Assembly: GCF_014705705.1 (NCBI RefSeq)
Contig: NZ_JACXLD010000002.1
Span: forward strand, 124,001 to 188,000
Reading direction: 5' to 3'
Length of the DNA stretch: 64,000 nt
From: Spongiibacter pelagi
GTDB lineage: Bacteria; Pseudomonadota; Gammaproteobacteria; Pseudomonadales; Spongiibacteraceae
This document shows, one piece after another, positions 26,292 to 34,932 of the stretch. Made by a program: the position numbers and the translations under genes. Every line of letters starts with the position of its first letter. Position 1 is the first letter of the stretch. A model generated the notes under the pieces. It was not told the DNA's origin, made no database searches, and was given only the letters and a program-made list of their open reading frames with translations.

Positions 26292-27011
26292 ATGGAAAAA
26301 CGCGACGAGTTGTATTCGGGTAAGGCCAAATCGGTATTTAAAACCGATGATCCGGATCGCTATATTTTGACCTTCCGCAACGACACTTCCGCGTTTGATG
26401 GCGTGAAAGTGGAGCAGCTTGATCGCAAGGGCATGGTCAACAATAAGTTCAATGCCTTTATCATGCAAAAGCTGCAGGCGGCAGGGATTCCCACCCACTT
26501 TGAAGCCCTGTTGAACGATACCGAAGCACTGGTAAAACGTCTGGATATGCTGCCTATTGAGTGCGTGGTACGCAATCTGGCCGCCGGTTCAATCGTTAAG
26601 CGCTTGGGTGTGCAGGAAGGTCTGGAGCTCAATCCACCAACCTTTGAAACCTTCTTGAAAAACGATGCCCTGCACGATCCCATGATCAACGAATCGCATA
26701 TTCGTAGCTTTGGCTGGGCCACCGATGCGCAAATGGCGCGTATGCGTGAGCTGACTTTCCAAGTTAACGATGTGCTGAAAGCGCTGTTCCTCGACGCGGG
26801 CATGTTGCTGGTGGATTACAAGCTGGAGTTCGGTGTGTTCAGCGACGGTGAAATTTATCTCGGCGATGAATTCTCGCCCGATGGCTGCCGTATCTGGGAC
26901 AAAGAAACCCGCGAAAAGCTCGATAAAGACCGTTTCCGCCAAGACCTTGGCAATGTGGTTGAGTCCTATGAGCTGGTTGGCCGTCGCCTTGGCATGAACT
27001 TCGACGCCTAA
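26292..27011 (+). CDS. purC: SAICAR synthetase (phosphoribosylaminoimidazole-succinocarboxamide synthase)
   Basis: Purine-pathway ATP-dependent ligase joining CAIR and aspartate. 239 aa, against 237 in E. coli. Visible motifs are [54 protein letters not shown] and [16 protein letters not shown] 26292 is selected by GAGG six bases upstream over the TTG/ATG further out. It ends the dapA group. A perfect 12-base palindrome AAACTTAAGTTT follows the stop (27016-27027). Confidence 0.97.
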   Translation: MEKRDELYSGKAKSVFKTDDPDRYILTFRNDTSAFDGVKVEQLDRKGMVNNKFNAFIMQKLQAAGIPTHFEALLNDTEALVKRLDMLPIECVVRNLAAGSIVKRLGVQEGLELNPPTFETFLKNDALHDPMINESHIRSFGWATDAQMARMRELTFQVNDVLKALFLDAGMLLVDYKLEFGVFSDGEIYLGDEFSPDGCRIWDKETREKLDKDRFRQDLGNVVESYELVGRRLGMNFDA

Positions 27012-27047
27012 GTCTAAACTTAAGTTTGAGCCTGAGCCTGCTTTAAA

Positions 27048-27332
27048 GTGGATATTCGCCGTCTGACGCAACACCGCCTATTACAGCTGACACTATTATT
27101 GTGTCTGCTTGGCGGTGCTTGGTTTCAGGCGGAGCATATTCATGTTTCTGACTCGGTATCTCACGAGTGTTTAGCCTGCCATTACAGCGCTACAGCTGCT
27201 ATTGGTGATGGCGAATCGTTCTCTCCCGTTATCCTTAGCGATAACGTTGATATTCCACTTCTTGAGCAAGCATCTTACGCTAGCCCAAGATTACTCCCGC
27301 AAACCCGCGCCCCTCCTATTGTTCTGAGCTAA
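27048..27332 (+). CDS. Small His/Cys-containing secreted or membrane protein upstream of TonB receptor
   Basis: 94 aa, reminiscent of DUF2946-like proteins but not firmly recognised. A hydrophobic N-terminus (LLQLTLLLCLLGGAWF) is followed by a metal-binding-looking segment AEHIHVSDSVSHECLACHYS with His30, His32, His39, Cys41, Cys44 and His45. The start is GTG 27048. The next gene, 97 bases on, is a ZnuD-like receptor with a His-rich loop, so a role in zinc (or other transition metal) handling is a reasonable inference. A CTGAGC/GCTCAG hairpin overlaps the stop. Confidence 0.6.
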   Translation: MDIRRLTQHRLLQLTLLLCLLGGAWFQAEHIHVSDSVSHECLACHYSATAAIGDGESFSPVILSDNVDIPLLEQASYASPRLLPQTRAPPIVLS

Positions 27333-27429
27333 GGCTCAGCATCCAGTTTGGCTTTTATTTCCGCATTATCTGGTACTTAACGACCCCAGATGGTGTGGCT
27401 TAGCATGGATTAACAATAGGAATCTCATT

Positions 27430-29529
27430 ATGAAAAAACCGCTGTTTTTTGCGGGTTTGGCTGCATTCTGTTTTAGCGCAGAAGCACAGTCAGAGTCTGC
27501 TCAATCTGAAACTCAAAAAACTGAACTACATCCTCTTGAGCATGTGTTGGTCACCATTCCGGTACACAAAAAAGAAGCGCGTACCGCCCTGCCAGTAACC
27601 GTGTTAAGCGGAGACGCATTGCGCGAGCAGGCGGCGATGACCCTCGGCGACACCTTAAATGGCAGCCCCGGCTTGGCCAGCAGTAGCTTTGGCCCCGCAG
27701 TGGGTCAGCCGGTCATTCGCGGTCAGCAGGGGCCACGCGTTGCTGTTTTGCAAAATGGTTTGCCGGCGCTAGATGTGTCTACCAATAGTGCGGATCACGC
27801 GCTATCGGTTGAACCCGTCTTAGCTGAGAGTATTGAAGTGCTTCGTGGCCCGTCGACCCTTTTGTACGGCGGCGGAGCAATTGGCGGCGTGGTCAATGTG
27901 ATTGATAACCGGGTTCCCGGTAAGCACATCAATGGCGTTGAGGGCGCGGTTGAGCTGCGCCGCAACTCGGTTGATAACGGTCGGGCTGGTGTTGCCCGCT
28001 TGGATATGGGTAACGGCACCTGGGTTTTTCACCTCGATGCCTTGTACCGTGATTGGGAAGAACCGGAAATTCCGGGATTGTCGGTCAATGAACGTTATGC
28101 GGACGCTGAGGCCATTGAAGAAAGCTCAGATGGGGTAATTGGTAATGCCGATGGGCGCACTCGACGCTTTACCCTCGGTAGTGCTTATCACTTTGATGGT
28201 GGTTATGCAGGGATTAGTTACTCTGAGTTGCGCAACCTTTACGGTATTCCAAGTGGTGTGCACCATCATCATGAAGAGGCGGTCGTTGGTGCGCCGGTAG
28301 AACCTGAGCATGAGGAAGAAGAGGGCATTGATCTCGCTATTGAGCAGCGTCGCTGGGATGTTGCTGGCGATGTCCATAATGAGGGTTTCTGGGAGCTGCT
28401 ACGCTGGCGGGGAAGCTATTCGGAGTACCAGCATCAAGAGCTGGAAGGCGATGGCGCGGTAGGTACGACGTTTAGCCGAGATGCCTGGGCGCTGCGCACG
28501 GAGTTAAGCCATCGCGAAGTTGGCAATATGCATGGGGTTGTCGGGTTGCAGTACTTGCAGTCGGATTTTTCGGCCTTGGGAGAGGAATCCTTTGTGCCCG
28601 AAACTGAAAATCGTAACCTCGGGATATTTTGGCTTGAGGACTATCATCTAGACCGTTGGCAATTTGAAGCCGGTTTGCGTGTAGATCGTGATGAACTGGA
28701 TAGCGCAGAAGCTGATTTAGAGGCACATAATTATTTTGGCGCGAGTGGCTCACTGGCGGCAATCTATGATTTGAATAGTGTTTGGAGCGTATCGGCCTCT
28801 TATGCGGAATCCCGCCGTGCGCCGGGGGCGGAGGAGCGCTACTCCAATATCATGATCGAACCGGGCGATGAATATATCGTGCACGGTGCTACTGGTTCGG
28901 TTGAGTTGGGTAATCCTGATCTTGGTCGGGAAAAATCAGCCAATATTGAGTTGGGTCTGCGAGCAGATATGGATCGCATTACGGCAAAACTCAATGTTTT
29001 TAGTAATCAGTTCAGCGATTTTATCTACCTGCAAAATACCGGGCTGGAGCAGGATGAGGCCCCAATCCTTTCTTACCAGCAGCAAGATGCGGACTTTGTG
29101 GGCGTGGAGTACGAGCTAAAAATCGCGCTACTACCGGCGTCTTACAACAACCAAATTGAGCTGCGTTTATACGGTGATCGTATCAGTGCTGAGCTTGCCA
29201 GTGGTGAGGATGTGCCGCGTTTGCCGCCAAGCAGAAATGGTTTGGCTTTGAGTTGGTCGTATCAGGATTGGTCAGCGTCGATTGATTACTTGCACGCCAG
29301 TAAACAGGATAAGCCCGGCGCAAATGAAAACCCGACGGAGAGTTATAACCGGGTAGATGCCGATATTAGTTGGCGCTGGCAGTATCAGTCGCAGAGTTAT
29401 ATCTGGTCGCTGAAGGCGCGTAACTTAGGTGACGAGGAAATTCGCAGTAGTAGCTCGTTTATTCGCGATGCCGCACCTGAGCCGGGTCGCTCGCTTGAGT
29501 TGGCATTTCGCTGGGAGTTTGGCGTTTAA
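27430..29529 (+). CDS. TonB-dependent receptor, ZnuD-like (probable zinc uptake)
   Basis: 699 aa outer-membrane receptor. Signal peptide to about residue 20 (AGLAAFCFSAEA), plug domain with TLGDTLNGSPGLASSSFG, PVIRGQQGPRV and EVLRGPSTLLYGGGAIGGVVNVID, and a 22-strand barrel ending in ...FRWEFGV. An extracellular loop holds HHHHEE (His278-281) and EPEHEEEEG, like the zinc-binding His/acidic loops of neisserial ZnuD, to which the order of plug motifs also compares well. No Zur box was recognised upstream. It lies behind the small His/Cys protein. Confidence 0.85.
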   Translation: MKKPLFFAGLAAFCFSAEAQSESAQSETQKTELHPLEHVLVTIPVHKKEARTALPVTVLSGDALREQAAMTLGDTLNGSPGLASSSFGPAVGQPVIRGQQGPRVAVLQNGLPALDVSTNSADHALSVEPVLAESIEVLRGPSTLLYGGGAIGGVVNVIDNRVPGKHINGVEGAVELRRNSVDNGRAGVARLDMGNGTWVFHLDALYRDWEEPEIPGLSVNERYADAEAIEESSDGVIGNADGRTRRFTLGSAYHFDGGYAGISYSELRNLYGIPSGVHHHHEEAVVGAPVEPEHEEEEGIDLAIEQRRWDVAGDVHNEGFWELLRWRGSYSEYQHQELEGDGAVGTTFSRDAWALRTELSHREVGNMHGVVGLQYLQSDFSALGEESFVPETENRNLGIFWLEDYHLDRWQFEAGLRVDRDELDSAEADLEAHNYFGASGSLAAIYDLNSVWSVSASYAESRRAPGAEERYSNIMIEPGDEYIVHGATGSVELGNPDLGREKSANIELGLRADMDRITAKLNVFSNQFSDFIYLQNTGLEQDEAPILSYQQQDADFVGVEYELKIALLPASYNNQIELRLYGDRISAELASGEDVPRLPPSRNGLALSWSYQDWSASIDYLHASKQDKPGANENPTESYNRVDADISWRWQYQSQSYIWSLKARNLGDEEIRSSSSFIRDAAPEPGRSLELAFRWEFGV

Positions 29530-29569
29530 GCCGCTATGCTGGCGCTTTTTATAAAACGCTAGCATTGAT

Positions 29570-30340
29570 ATGACGCCACTTATTTACAGCCCGAAACCCG
29601 GTGAACGCGAGCAGCAACTTGCCGTGCAAACAGGGCTTTCTATTTGTAATGAGTGGCTATCAGACCAGCATCAGCAATATCTTTTTTATCACCAAGATTG
29701 TTTGTCGGTAGGCTTATCTCCCGCCCAGCGGGAACATCCGGTGTGTGTGGATTTTGCCGCTTTGTTGGGCAATCGCCAGCGCGGTAAAGAGTTACTCTTA
29801 AAAGCCATTGGCGGTCGCCAGCCGGGTATGCAAATTGTGGATGCGACGGCAGGGCTGGGGCGAGATTCTGCTTTATTGGCCAGTTACGGCGCGCAGGTGA
29901 CCCTATGCGAACGTAATCCTGTTGTTGCCGCTTTGTTGCAGGACGGTTTGTTAAGAGGCGAACAAAGCGCACCTGACATTGCCGAGATTGTCAGCCGCAT
30001 GACGCTGATCCGTGATTCAGCCAGCCATTACCTCAACTCAATAAACGAGCAGGAAAAACCGGGCATTATTTATCTCGATCCCATGTTTCCCGAGTCGGGT
30101 AAATCGGCCTTGGTTAAAAAGGAAATGCGCTTATTTCACGATTTGGTGGGCAAGGATGACGACGCCGATGAACTGCTGGCGCTGGCACTGCAAAAAGCCG
30201 AATACCGCGTGGTAGTAAAGCGGCCACCAAAAGCTCCTGTATTGGGAGAGGCGAGGGCGGATTTACCGCGTCCGCAATTAGCTGTGGCTGGTAAGGCGGT
30301 ACGTTTTGATCTTTATCCGCTTAAAGCATTGCCAAAATAA
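29570..30340 (+). CDS. rsmJ: 16S rRNA (guanine1516-N2)-methyltransferase RsmJ
   Basis: 256 aa SAM-dependent methyltransferase. The SAM loop is VDATAGLGRDSALLASYGAQV; the catalytic-type motif IYLDPMFPESGKSALVKKEMR and the C-terminal VVKRPPKAPVL and VRFDLYPL blocks are those of RsmJ/YhiQ. It stands alone, followed by a terminator shared with the convergent ETF-QO gene. Confidence 0.93.
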   Translation: MTPLIYSPKPGEREQQLAVQTGLSICNEWLSDQHQQYLFYHQDCLSVGLSPAQREHPVCVDFAALLGNRQRGKELLLKAIGGRQPGMQIVDATAGLGRDSALLASYGAQVTLCERNPVVAALLQDGLLRGEQSAPDIAEIVSRMTLIRDSASHYLNSINEQEKPGIIYLDPMFPESGKSALVKKEMRLFHDLVGKDDDADELLALALQKAEYRVVVKRPPKAPVLGEARADLPRPQLAVAGKAVRFDLYPLKALPK

Positions 30341-30356
30341 GCGGGCAAAAAGCAGG

Positions 30357-30400
30357 CAAAAAAAGAGCGGCTAACTCGCGCTATGCCGCTCTAATTTATT
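30357..30400. terminator. Intrinsic terminator between rsmJ and ETF-QO gene
   Basis: AGAGCGGC (30364-30371) and GCCGCTCT (30385-30392) form a perfect 8-base stem with a 13-base loop. On the minus strand the stem is followed by a run of seven T, a strong terminator for the ETF-QO gene. On the plus strand the tail AATTTATT is weaker but may serve rsmJ. Confidence 0.8.
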
Positions 30401-30421
30401 GAAAATTATAAAAATTTTCGT

Positions 30422-32074
30422 CTACATGTTGGGATAGTTTGGACCGCCCAAACCTTCTGGTGTTACCCATACAATGTTTTGCGACGGGTCTTTAATGTCG
30501 CAAGTTTTGCAGTGAACACAGTTTTGGCCATTGATCTGGAAGCGTGGGCCGTTCTCGTCTTCAACCACTTCGTAAACACCTGCAGGGCAGTAGCGCTGAG
30601 CGGGCTCGGCGTACTTGGGCAGGTTTTCACGGATCGGCAGCTCTGGATCTTTCAGTGTCAGGTGACAGGGCTGATCTTCTTCGTGGTTGGTGTTTGACAG
30701 GAATACCGAGGTCAGACGGTCAAAGCTGATTTTGTTGTCTGGCTTGGGGTATTCGATCTTTTTGCAGTCCGCTGCGGGCTTCATCTGAGCGTAGTCAGCG
30801 TGATCATCGCGCATGGTCCAAGGCAGTTTGCCGCCGAAGATATTGATGTCGATAAACGCGTAGGCTGAACCGATAAAGTTGCCCCATTTGTGTTGGGCAG
30901 GGCCGAAGTTACGCTGAGCGTACAGTTCTTTGTAAACCCAAGACGCTTCAAACGCGGTGGTGTATTCGTTCAGCTCTTCGCCAGTTTTGCCATCAGAGGT
31001 CAGCGCCTTGTGTACCACTTCTGCGGCGATCATGCCGGACTTCATAGCGGTGTGGCTGCCTTTGATTTTGGCAAAGTTCAGGGTGCCGGCGTCACAGCCA
31101 ATCAGCAGACCACCGGGGAAGGTCATTTTAGGCAGTGATTGCAGGCCGCCTTTAGAGATGGCGCGGGCACCGTAAGACAGACGCTCGCCACCGTCCAGAT
31201 ATTGCTTAACAACAGGGTGCTGTTTAAAGCGCTGGAATTCTTCAAAAGGTGACAGCCAAGGGTTGTCGTAGCACAGATCGGTAATCAGACCGATGCTGAC
31301 CTGATTGTCTTCAATGTGGTACAGGAAGCTACCGCCGAAGGCGCCGTTCTCAGACAGCGGCCAGCCGGTTGCGTGCTGTACCAGACCTTCTTTATGTTTG
31401 GCTGGATCGATTTTCCACAGCTCTTTAATACCCACGCCGTAGTGCTGGGGATCTTTGCCGGCAGCCAGATCAAATTTCTCGATCAGGCGCTTGCCCAAGT
31501 GGCCGCGACAGCCTTCAGCAAACAGGGTGTATTTGGCGTGCAGCTCCATGCCGGGCATATAGCTGTCTTTTTGGGTGCCGTCGTGGCCGATACCCATATC
31601 GCCAGTCACCACGCCTTTAACGCTGCCATCTTCATTGAAGAGAATGTCGGCGGCGGCAAAGCCGGGATAAATCTCGGCGCCCATGCCTTCCGCTTGTTCG
31701 GCCAACCAGCGGCACAGATTGCCGAGGCTGATAATGTAGTTGCCTTCGTTGTGCATGGTTTTGGGTACGGCAAAACCGGGCACTTTGGTGGCGGCGGTGG
31801 GGCTGGTCATGTAGTAAATGTCATCGCCGGTCACGGCGGTGTTCAGTGGTGCGCCTTTTTCTTTCCAGTCTGGGAAGAGTTCGTTCAGCGCGGTGGGTTC
31901 GAAAACCGCACCAGAGAGGATGTGCGCGCCGACTTCGGAGCCTTTTTCAACAACACAGACACTAATGTCTTGGCCGGTACTTTCACTCAGTTGGCGGATT
32001 TTACATGCCGCCGCCAGACCTGCAGGGCCTGCACCTATGATAAGTACATCAAACTCCATAGATTCACGTTCCAC
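30422..32074 (-). CDS. Electron transfer flavoprotein-ubiquinone oxidoreductase
   Basis: ETF-QO, 550 aa, passes electrons from reduced ETF to ubiquinone at the inner membrane. The FAD site is VLIIGAGPAGLAAACKIRQL near the N-terminus; the C-terminal [4Fe-4S] Cys are in QNCVHCKTCDIKDP plus an upstream YCPAGVYE Cys. GTG 32074 is the likely start because AGGAG sits seven bases upstream; an in-frame ATG five codons on lacks a site. It is divergent from etfBA and together they serve acyl-CoA dehydrogenases such as the two at 58.8-61.2 kb. Confidence 0.95.
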   Translation of the reverse strand: MERESMEFDVLIIGAGPAGLAAACKIRQLSESTGQDISVCVVEKGSEVGAHILSGAVFEPTALNELFPDWKEKGAPLNTAVTGDDIYYMTSPTAATKVPGFAVPKTMHNEGNYIISLGNLCRWLAEQAEGMGAEIYPGFAAADILFNEDGSVKGVVTGDMGIGHDGTQKDSYMPGMELHAKYTLFAEGCRGHLGKRLIEKFDLAAGKDPQHYGVGIKELWKIDPAKHKEGLVQHATGWPLSENGAFGGSFLYHIEDNQVSIGLITDLCYDNPWLSPFEEFQRFKQHPVVKQYLDGGERLSYGARAISKGGLQSLPKMTFPGGLLIGCDAGTLNFAKIKGSHTAMKSGMIAAEVVHKALTSDGKTGEELNEYTTAFEASWVYKELYAQRNFGPAQHKWGNFIGSAYAFIDINIFGGKLPWTMRDDHADYAQMKPAADCKKIEYPKPDNKISFDRLTSVFLSNTNHEEDQPCHLTLKDPELPIRENLPKYAEPAQRYCPAGVYEVVEDENGPRFQINGQNCVHCKTCDIKDPSQNIVWVTPEGLGGPNYPNM

Positions 32075-32148
32075 AGACTCTCTCCTATATTGATCGGATT
32101 TTTTTACGCACCCGTATTGGGCTTAGATGTTTTACACAGCAGGCCGCG

Positions 32149-32154
32149 ATTATA
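32149..32154 (-). promoter_or_regulatory. -10 element for the ETF-QO gene
   Basis: TATAAT on the minus strand, 75 bases before the GTG start. The -35 region is poor. This lies in the 393-base divergent gap 32075-32467, which otherwise shows only an inverted repeat at 32331-32356 and no gene. Confidence 0.45.
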
Positions 32155-32330
32155 GGGCTTGATGGCGCAAAAGGCCACTTTGTAACTGGCTGAAATCGCT
32201 TGTAAATCAAGGGAATATTCGCATATTTGATGCGACTTATTCTCAACAAGTTGTCTAGATAGAGAAGGGGAGGCGAAGTCAAATCGCTGGCTAAATGCAC
32301 ATTATAGGCGCTGTGAATAGCCTACTTTGG

Positions 32331-32356
32331 TTGACCTTGGCCGGTAATAAGGTCAA
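32331..32356. promoter_or_regulatory. Inverted repeat TTGACCTT-N10-AAGGTCAA upstream of etfBA
   Basis: A perfect 8-base inverted repeat (TTGACCTT 32331-32338, AAGGTCAA 32349-32356). The left arm contains a -35-like TTGACC; with a 17-base spacer CAATAT (32354-32359) would be the -10. The right arm overlaps that -10, so a dimeric regulator bound here would control etfBA directly. It is 112 bases from the etfB start. Confidence 0.45.
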
Positions 32357-32467
32357 TATAGCGGCGCTTTTTTTAAGGGGCTGTCGTTCTCAGGTCAGTG
32401 TAACGCTGGCATCCTCTGGAGAAATTCGCAGCTATTTTCTTTTAATTACACGTTTACTGGGGAATCC

Positions 32468-33217
32468 ATGAAGGTTCTTGTTGCTGTCAAACGAGTCGTT
32501 GACTACAACGTAAAAGTGCGTCCCAAGTCGGACGGTACTGACGTTGATCTGAATAATGTCAAAATGGCGATCAATCCATTCTGCGAGATCGCTGTGGAAG
32601 AAGCCGTACGCCTGAAAGAGAAGGGCGTTGCCACCGAAGTTATTGCCGTTTCTATCGGCCCTAAAGTGGCGCAAGAGCAAATCCGCACTGCACTGGCACT
32701 GGGTGCCGATCGCGGCATTCTGGTTGAGTCAGACGCTGAAATCCAGCCACTGGCCGCTGCTAAATTGCTGAAAGCGATTGTAGACAAAGAACAGCCTCAG
32801 CTGGTTATCCTGGGTAAGCAGGCGATCGATGGCGACAACAACCAGACTGGCCAAATGCTGGCTGCGCTGGCAGGTCTGCCACAGGGCACGTTTGCTTCTG
32901 AAGTTGGCGTTGAAGGTGAGCAAGTTAGCGTAACCCGTGAAATCGACGGCGGTCTGCAAACTGTTAAGCTGAACCTGCCTGCGGTTGTAACCACTGACCT
33001 GCGTCTGAACGAGCCGCGCTACGCGTCTCTGCCAAACATCATGAAGGCCAAGAAAAAGCCTCTGGATACACTGACTCCTGACGAGCTGGGTGTAGACGTG
33101 GCGCCACGCCTGAAAACCTTGAAAGTTGAGCCACCTGCAGAGCGTCAAGCGGGTATCAAGGTTGCAGACGTTGCTGAACTGGTTGCGAAACTGAAGAATG
33201 AGGCGAAGGTAATCTAA
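32468..33217 (+). CDS. etfB: Electron transfer flavoprotein subunit beta
   Basis: 249 aa, AMP-binding subunit of ETF. Motifs: [17 protein letters not shown] at the N-terminus, [18 protein letters not shown], and the ETF-beta signature region [31 protein letters not shown] in the second half. GGGGA precedes the ATG. It overlaps etfA by one base, as usual. The heterodimer accepts electrons from acyl-CoA dehydrogenases. Confidence 0.97.
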   Translation: MKVLVAVKRVVDYNVKVRPKSDGTDVDLNNVKMAINPFCEIAVEEAVRLKEKGVATEVIAVSIGPKVAQEQIRTALALGADRGILVESDAEIQPLAAAKLLKAIVDKEQPQLVILGKQAIDGDNNQTGQMLAALAGLPQGTFASEVGVEGEQVSVTREIDGGLQTVKLNLPAVVTTDLRLNEPRYASLPNIMKAKKKPLDTLTPDELGVDVAPRLKTLKVEPPAERQAGIKVADVAELVAKLKNEAKVI

Positions 33218-34146
33218 TGAGCATTTTAGTCCTTGCAGAACACGACAATGCCTCAATCAAAGGGGCTACCCTGAACACTGTTGCTGCTGCCAAAGCGATT
33301 GGTGGTGACATTGCCGTATTGGTTGCGGGCGAAGGCTGCGGTGCCGCTGCTGAAGCTGCTGCCAAAATCGACGGTGTAAGCAAAGTACTGGTTGCAGACA
33401 ACGCCGCCTACGGTCATCAACTGGCTGAAAACGTTAGCCTGCTGATTGCTGAAGTGGGTAAAGACTACGGTCACATCCTGGCGCCAGCGACCACTACTGG
33501 CAAAAACACACTGCCACGCGTTGCCGCGTTGCTGGATGTTGCCCAGATTTCTGAAATTACTTCTGTAGAAAGCGCGGATACTTTCCAGCGTCCAATCTAC
33601 GCCGGTAACGTTATCGCGACTGTTCAGTCTAGCGATGCGATCAAAGTAATCACTGTACGTACTACTGCGTTCGACGCGGTTGCGGCTGAAGGCGGTTCTG
33701 CCGCTGTTGAAGCTGTAGGCGCTGCGCACGATGCGGGCACTTCAAGCTGGGTTGGCGAAGAGCTGGCGAAGAGCGACCGTCCTGAGCTGACTGCGGCTGA
33801 CATCGTAATCTCCGGTGGCCGTGGTATGCAGAATGGCGATAACTTCTCCATGCTGTACGCGCTGGCTGACAAGCTGGGTGCCGCTGTAGGTGCTTCACGC
33901 GCTGCGGTTGATGCGGGCTTTGTTCCTAACGATATGCAGGTTGGTCAAACCGGTAAAATCGTTGCGCCAAACCTGTACGTTGCGGTTGGTATCTCTGGTG
34001 CGATTCAGCACTTGGCAGGTATGAAAGACTCTAAAGTGATCGTTGCCATCAACAAAGACGAAGATGCTCCTATCTTCCAAGTTGCTGACTACGGCCTGGT
34101 CGCTGACCTGTTTGAAGCAGTACCTGAACTGGATAAAGCGCTGTAA
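33217..34146 (+). CDS. etfA: Electron transfer flavoprotein subunit alpha
   Basis: 309 aa FAD-binding subunit of ETF. The C-terminal FAD domain shows [66 protein letters not shown] and [25 protein letters not shown]. Codon use is strongly biased (CTG, GTT, GGT), suggesting high expression of etfBA. A strong terminator follows. Confidence 0.97.
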   Translation: MSILVLAEHDNASIKGATLNTVAAAKAIGGDIAVLVAGEGCGAAAEAAAKIDGVSKVLVADNAAYGHQLAENVSLLIAEVGKDYGHILAPATTTGKNTLPRVAALLDVAQISEITSVESADTFQRPIYAGNVIATVQSSDAIKVITVRTTAFDAVAAEGGSAAVEAVGAAHDAGTSSWVGEELAKSDRPELTAADIVISGGRGMQNGDNFSMLYALADKLGAAVGASRAAVDAGFVPNDMQVGQTGKIVAPNLYVAVGISGAIQHLAGMKDSKVIVAINKDEDAPIFQVADYGLVADLFEAVPELDKAL

Positions 34147-34166
34147 GTTGACGCCTTATACCAATT

Positions 34167-34196
34167 CAAAAAAGCCCGCCGAGCGCGGGTTTTTTT
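34167..34196 (+). terminator. Rho-independent terminator after etfA
   Basis: CCCGC-CGAGC-GCGGG stem-loop, preceded by an A-run and followed by seven T, 20-50 bases past the etfA stop. The flanking A and T runs make it potentially bidirectional. Confidence 0.88.
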
Positions 34197-34280
34197 ATGC
34201 CTGTTGTTTTTCCATTTCGCTTGCTGTGGTTTACTTGAAAAAATTAATTCCAAAGTCAGTTCTAAAAAAGAGTGCACACC

Positions 34281-34868
34281 ATGAAACTAAATAGCTGGGT
34301 AAAAAGTGCGGCATTTGCTGTGTTATTCGCTGGTTTGTCCCAAATGGCTTCGGCAATGGATTTACAGGCGGAAAGTTCGCAATTGAATTTTGTTACCGTG
34401 AAGAACGATCGCATTGCCGAGGCAATGAGTTTCCGTACACTGTGGGGCAGCTTTGATGAGAAGTCCGGCGAGGCTGAAATTCATATTGATCTCGCTAGCG
34501 TAGACAGCGGCATTGAAATCCGCGATTCGCGCATGAAGGAATTCCTGTTTGAGACGGCCAAGTTCAAGGAAGCGGTTTACACCGCCAAGGTTGATGTTGC
34601 GCTGCTGAAAAAAATGAAAAATGGCCAGCAAAATACCTTAACGCTAGATGGAACGCTGGATTTGCACGGCGAGACGGCGCAAGTGAGCTTTGAGGTTGTG
34701 GTAACCCGGCTGAGAGATGGCAGCTTGCAAGTGGCTACATTAAAGCCGGGTTTTGTCTCGGCGATGAATTTCGCCCTAGAGACTGGCATCGGCATTCTTA
34801 AAGATATTGCCAAGCTAGGCTGTATTGATTTGGTGGTGCCGGTAACGTTTAACGTTACGTTTAAATAA
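34281..34868 (+). CDS. YceI-family periplasmic protein
   Basis: 195 aa. Signal peptide SAAFAVLFAGLSQMASA, mature start MDLQAESSQLNFVTVKNDRI. The lipocalin-like YceI domain shows FRTLWGSFDEKSGEAEIHIDLASVDSGIEIRD in sections, RMKEFLFETAKFKEAVYTAKV and DLHGETAQVSFEV. Family members bind isoprenoids or other lipids in the periplasm. ATG 34281 is preferred over GTG 34272 for its AAGAG spacing and for a normal signal peptide. It has its own terminator. Confidence 0.87.
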   Translation: MKLNSWVKSAAFAVLFAGLSQMASAMDLQAESSQLNFVTVKNDRIAEAMSFRTLWGSFDEKSGEAEIHIDLASVDSGIEIRDSRMKEFLFETAKFKEAVYTAKVDVALLKKMKNGQQNTLTLDGTLDLHGETAQVSFEVVVTRLRDGSLQVATLKPGFVSAMNFALETGIGILKDIAKLGCIDLVVPVTFNVTFK

Positions 34869-34890
34869 GTATTCGTAAAAGCTAAGCCAA

Positions 34891-34915
34891 AGGCCCGCAT
34901 TCGCGGGCTTTTTAA
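34891..34915 (+). terminator. Rho-independent terminator after yceI-like gene
   Basis: GCCCGC-ATTC-GCGGGC perfect stem with TTTTT directly after it, 23 bases past the stop. The convergent antiporter gene ends 18 bases further on. Confidence 0.88.
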
Positions 34916-34932
34916 TGCCTAAAATTTTGTTA

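Noticed and set aside
27333-27429. Zur box upstream of the ZnuD-like receptor
   Set aside because: Searched for GTTATAATATAAC-like palindromes in this gap and before 27048; none found. AAACTTAAGTTT at 27016 is symmetric but does not fit.
31316-32155. 279-codon open frame on the plus strand opposite the ETF-QO gene
   Set aside because: It is fully antisense to a clearly conserved enzyme, has no ribosome site of note, and its Gly/Phe/Ala-rich product looks like the complement of the ETF-QO codons rather than a protein family.
33253-33729. 158-codon minus-strand frame inside etfA (and a 175-codon one inside etfB)
   Set aside because: Both arise from the strong codon bias of etfBA; no family features.
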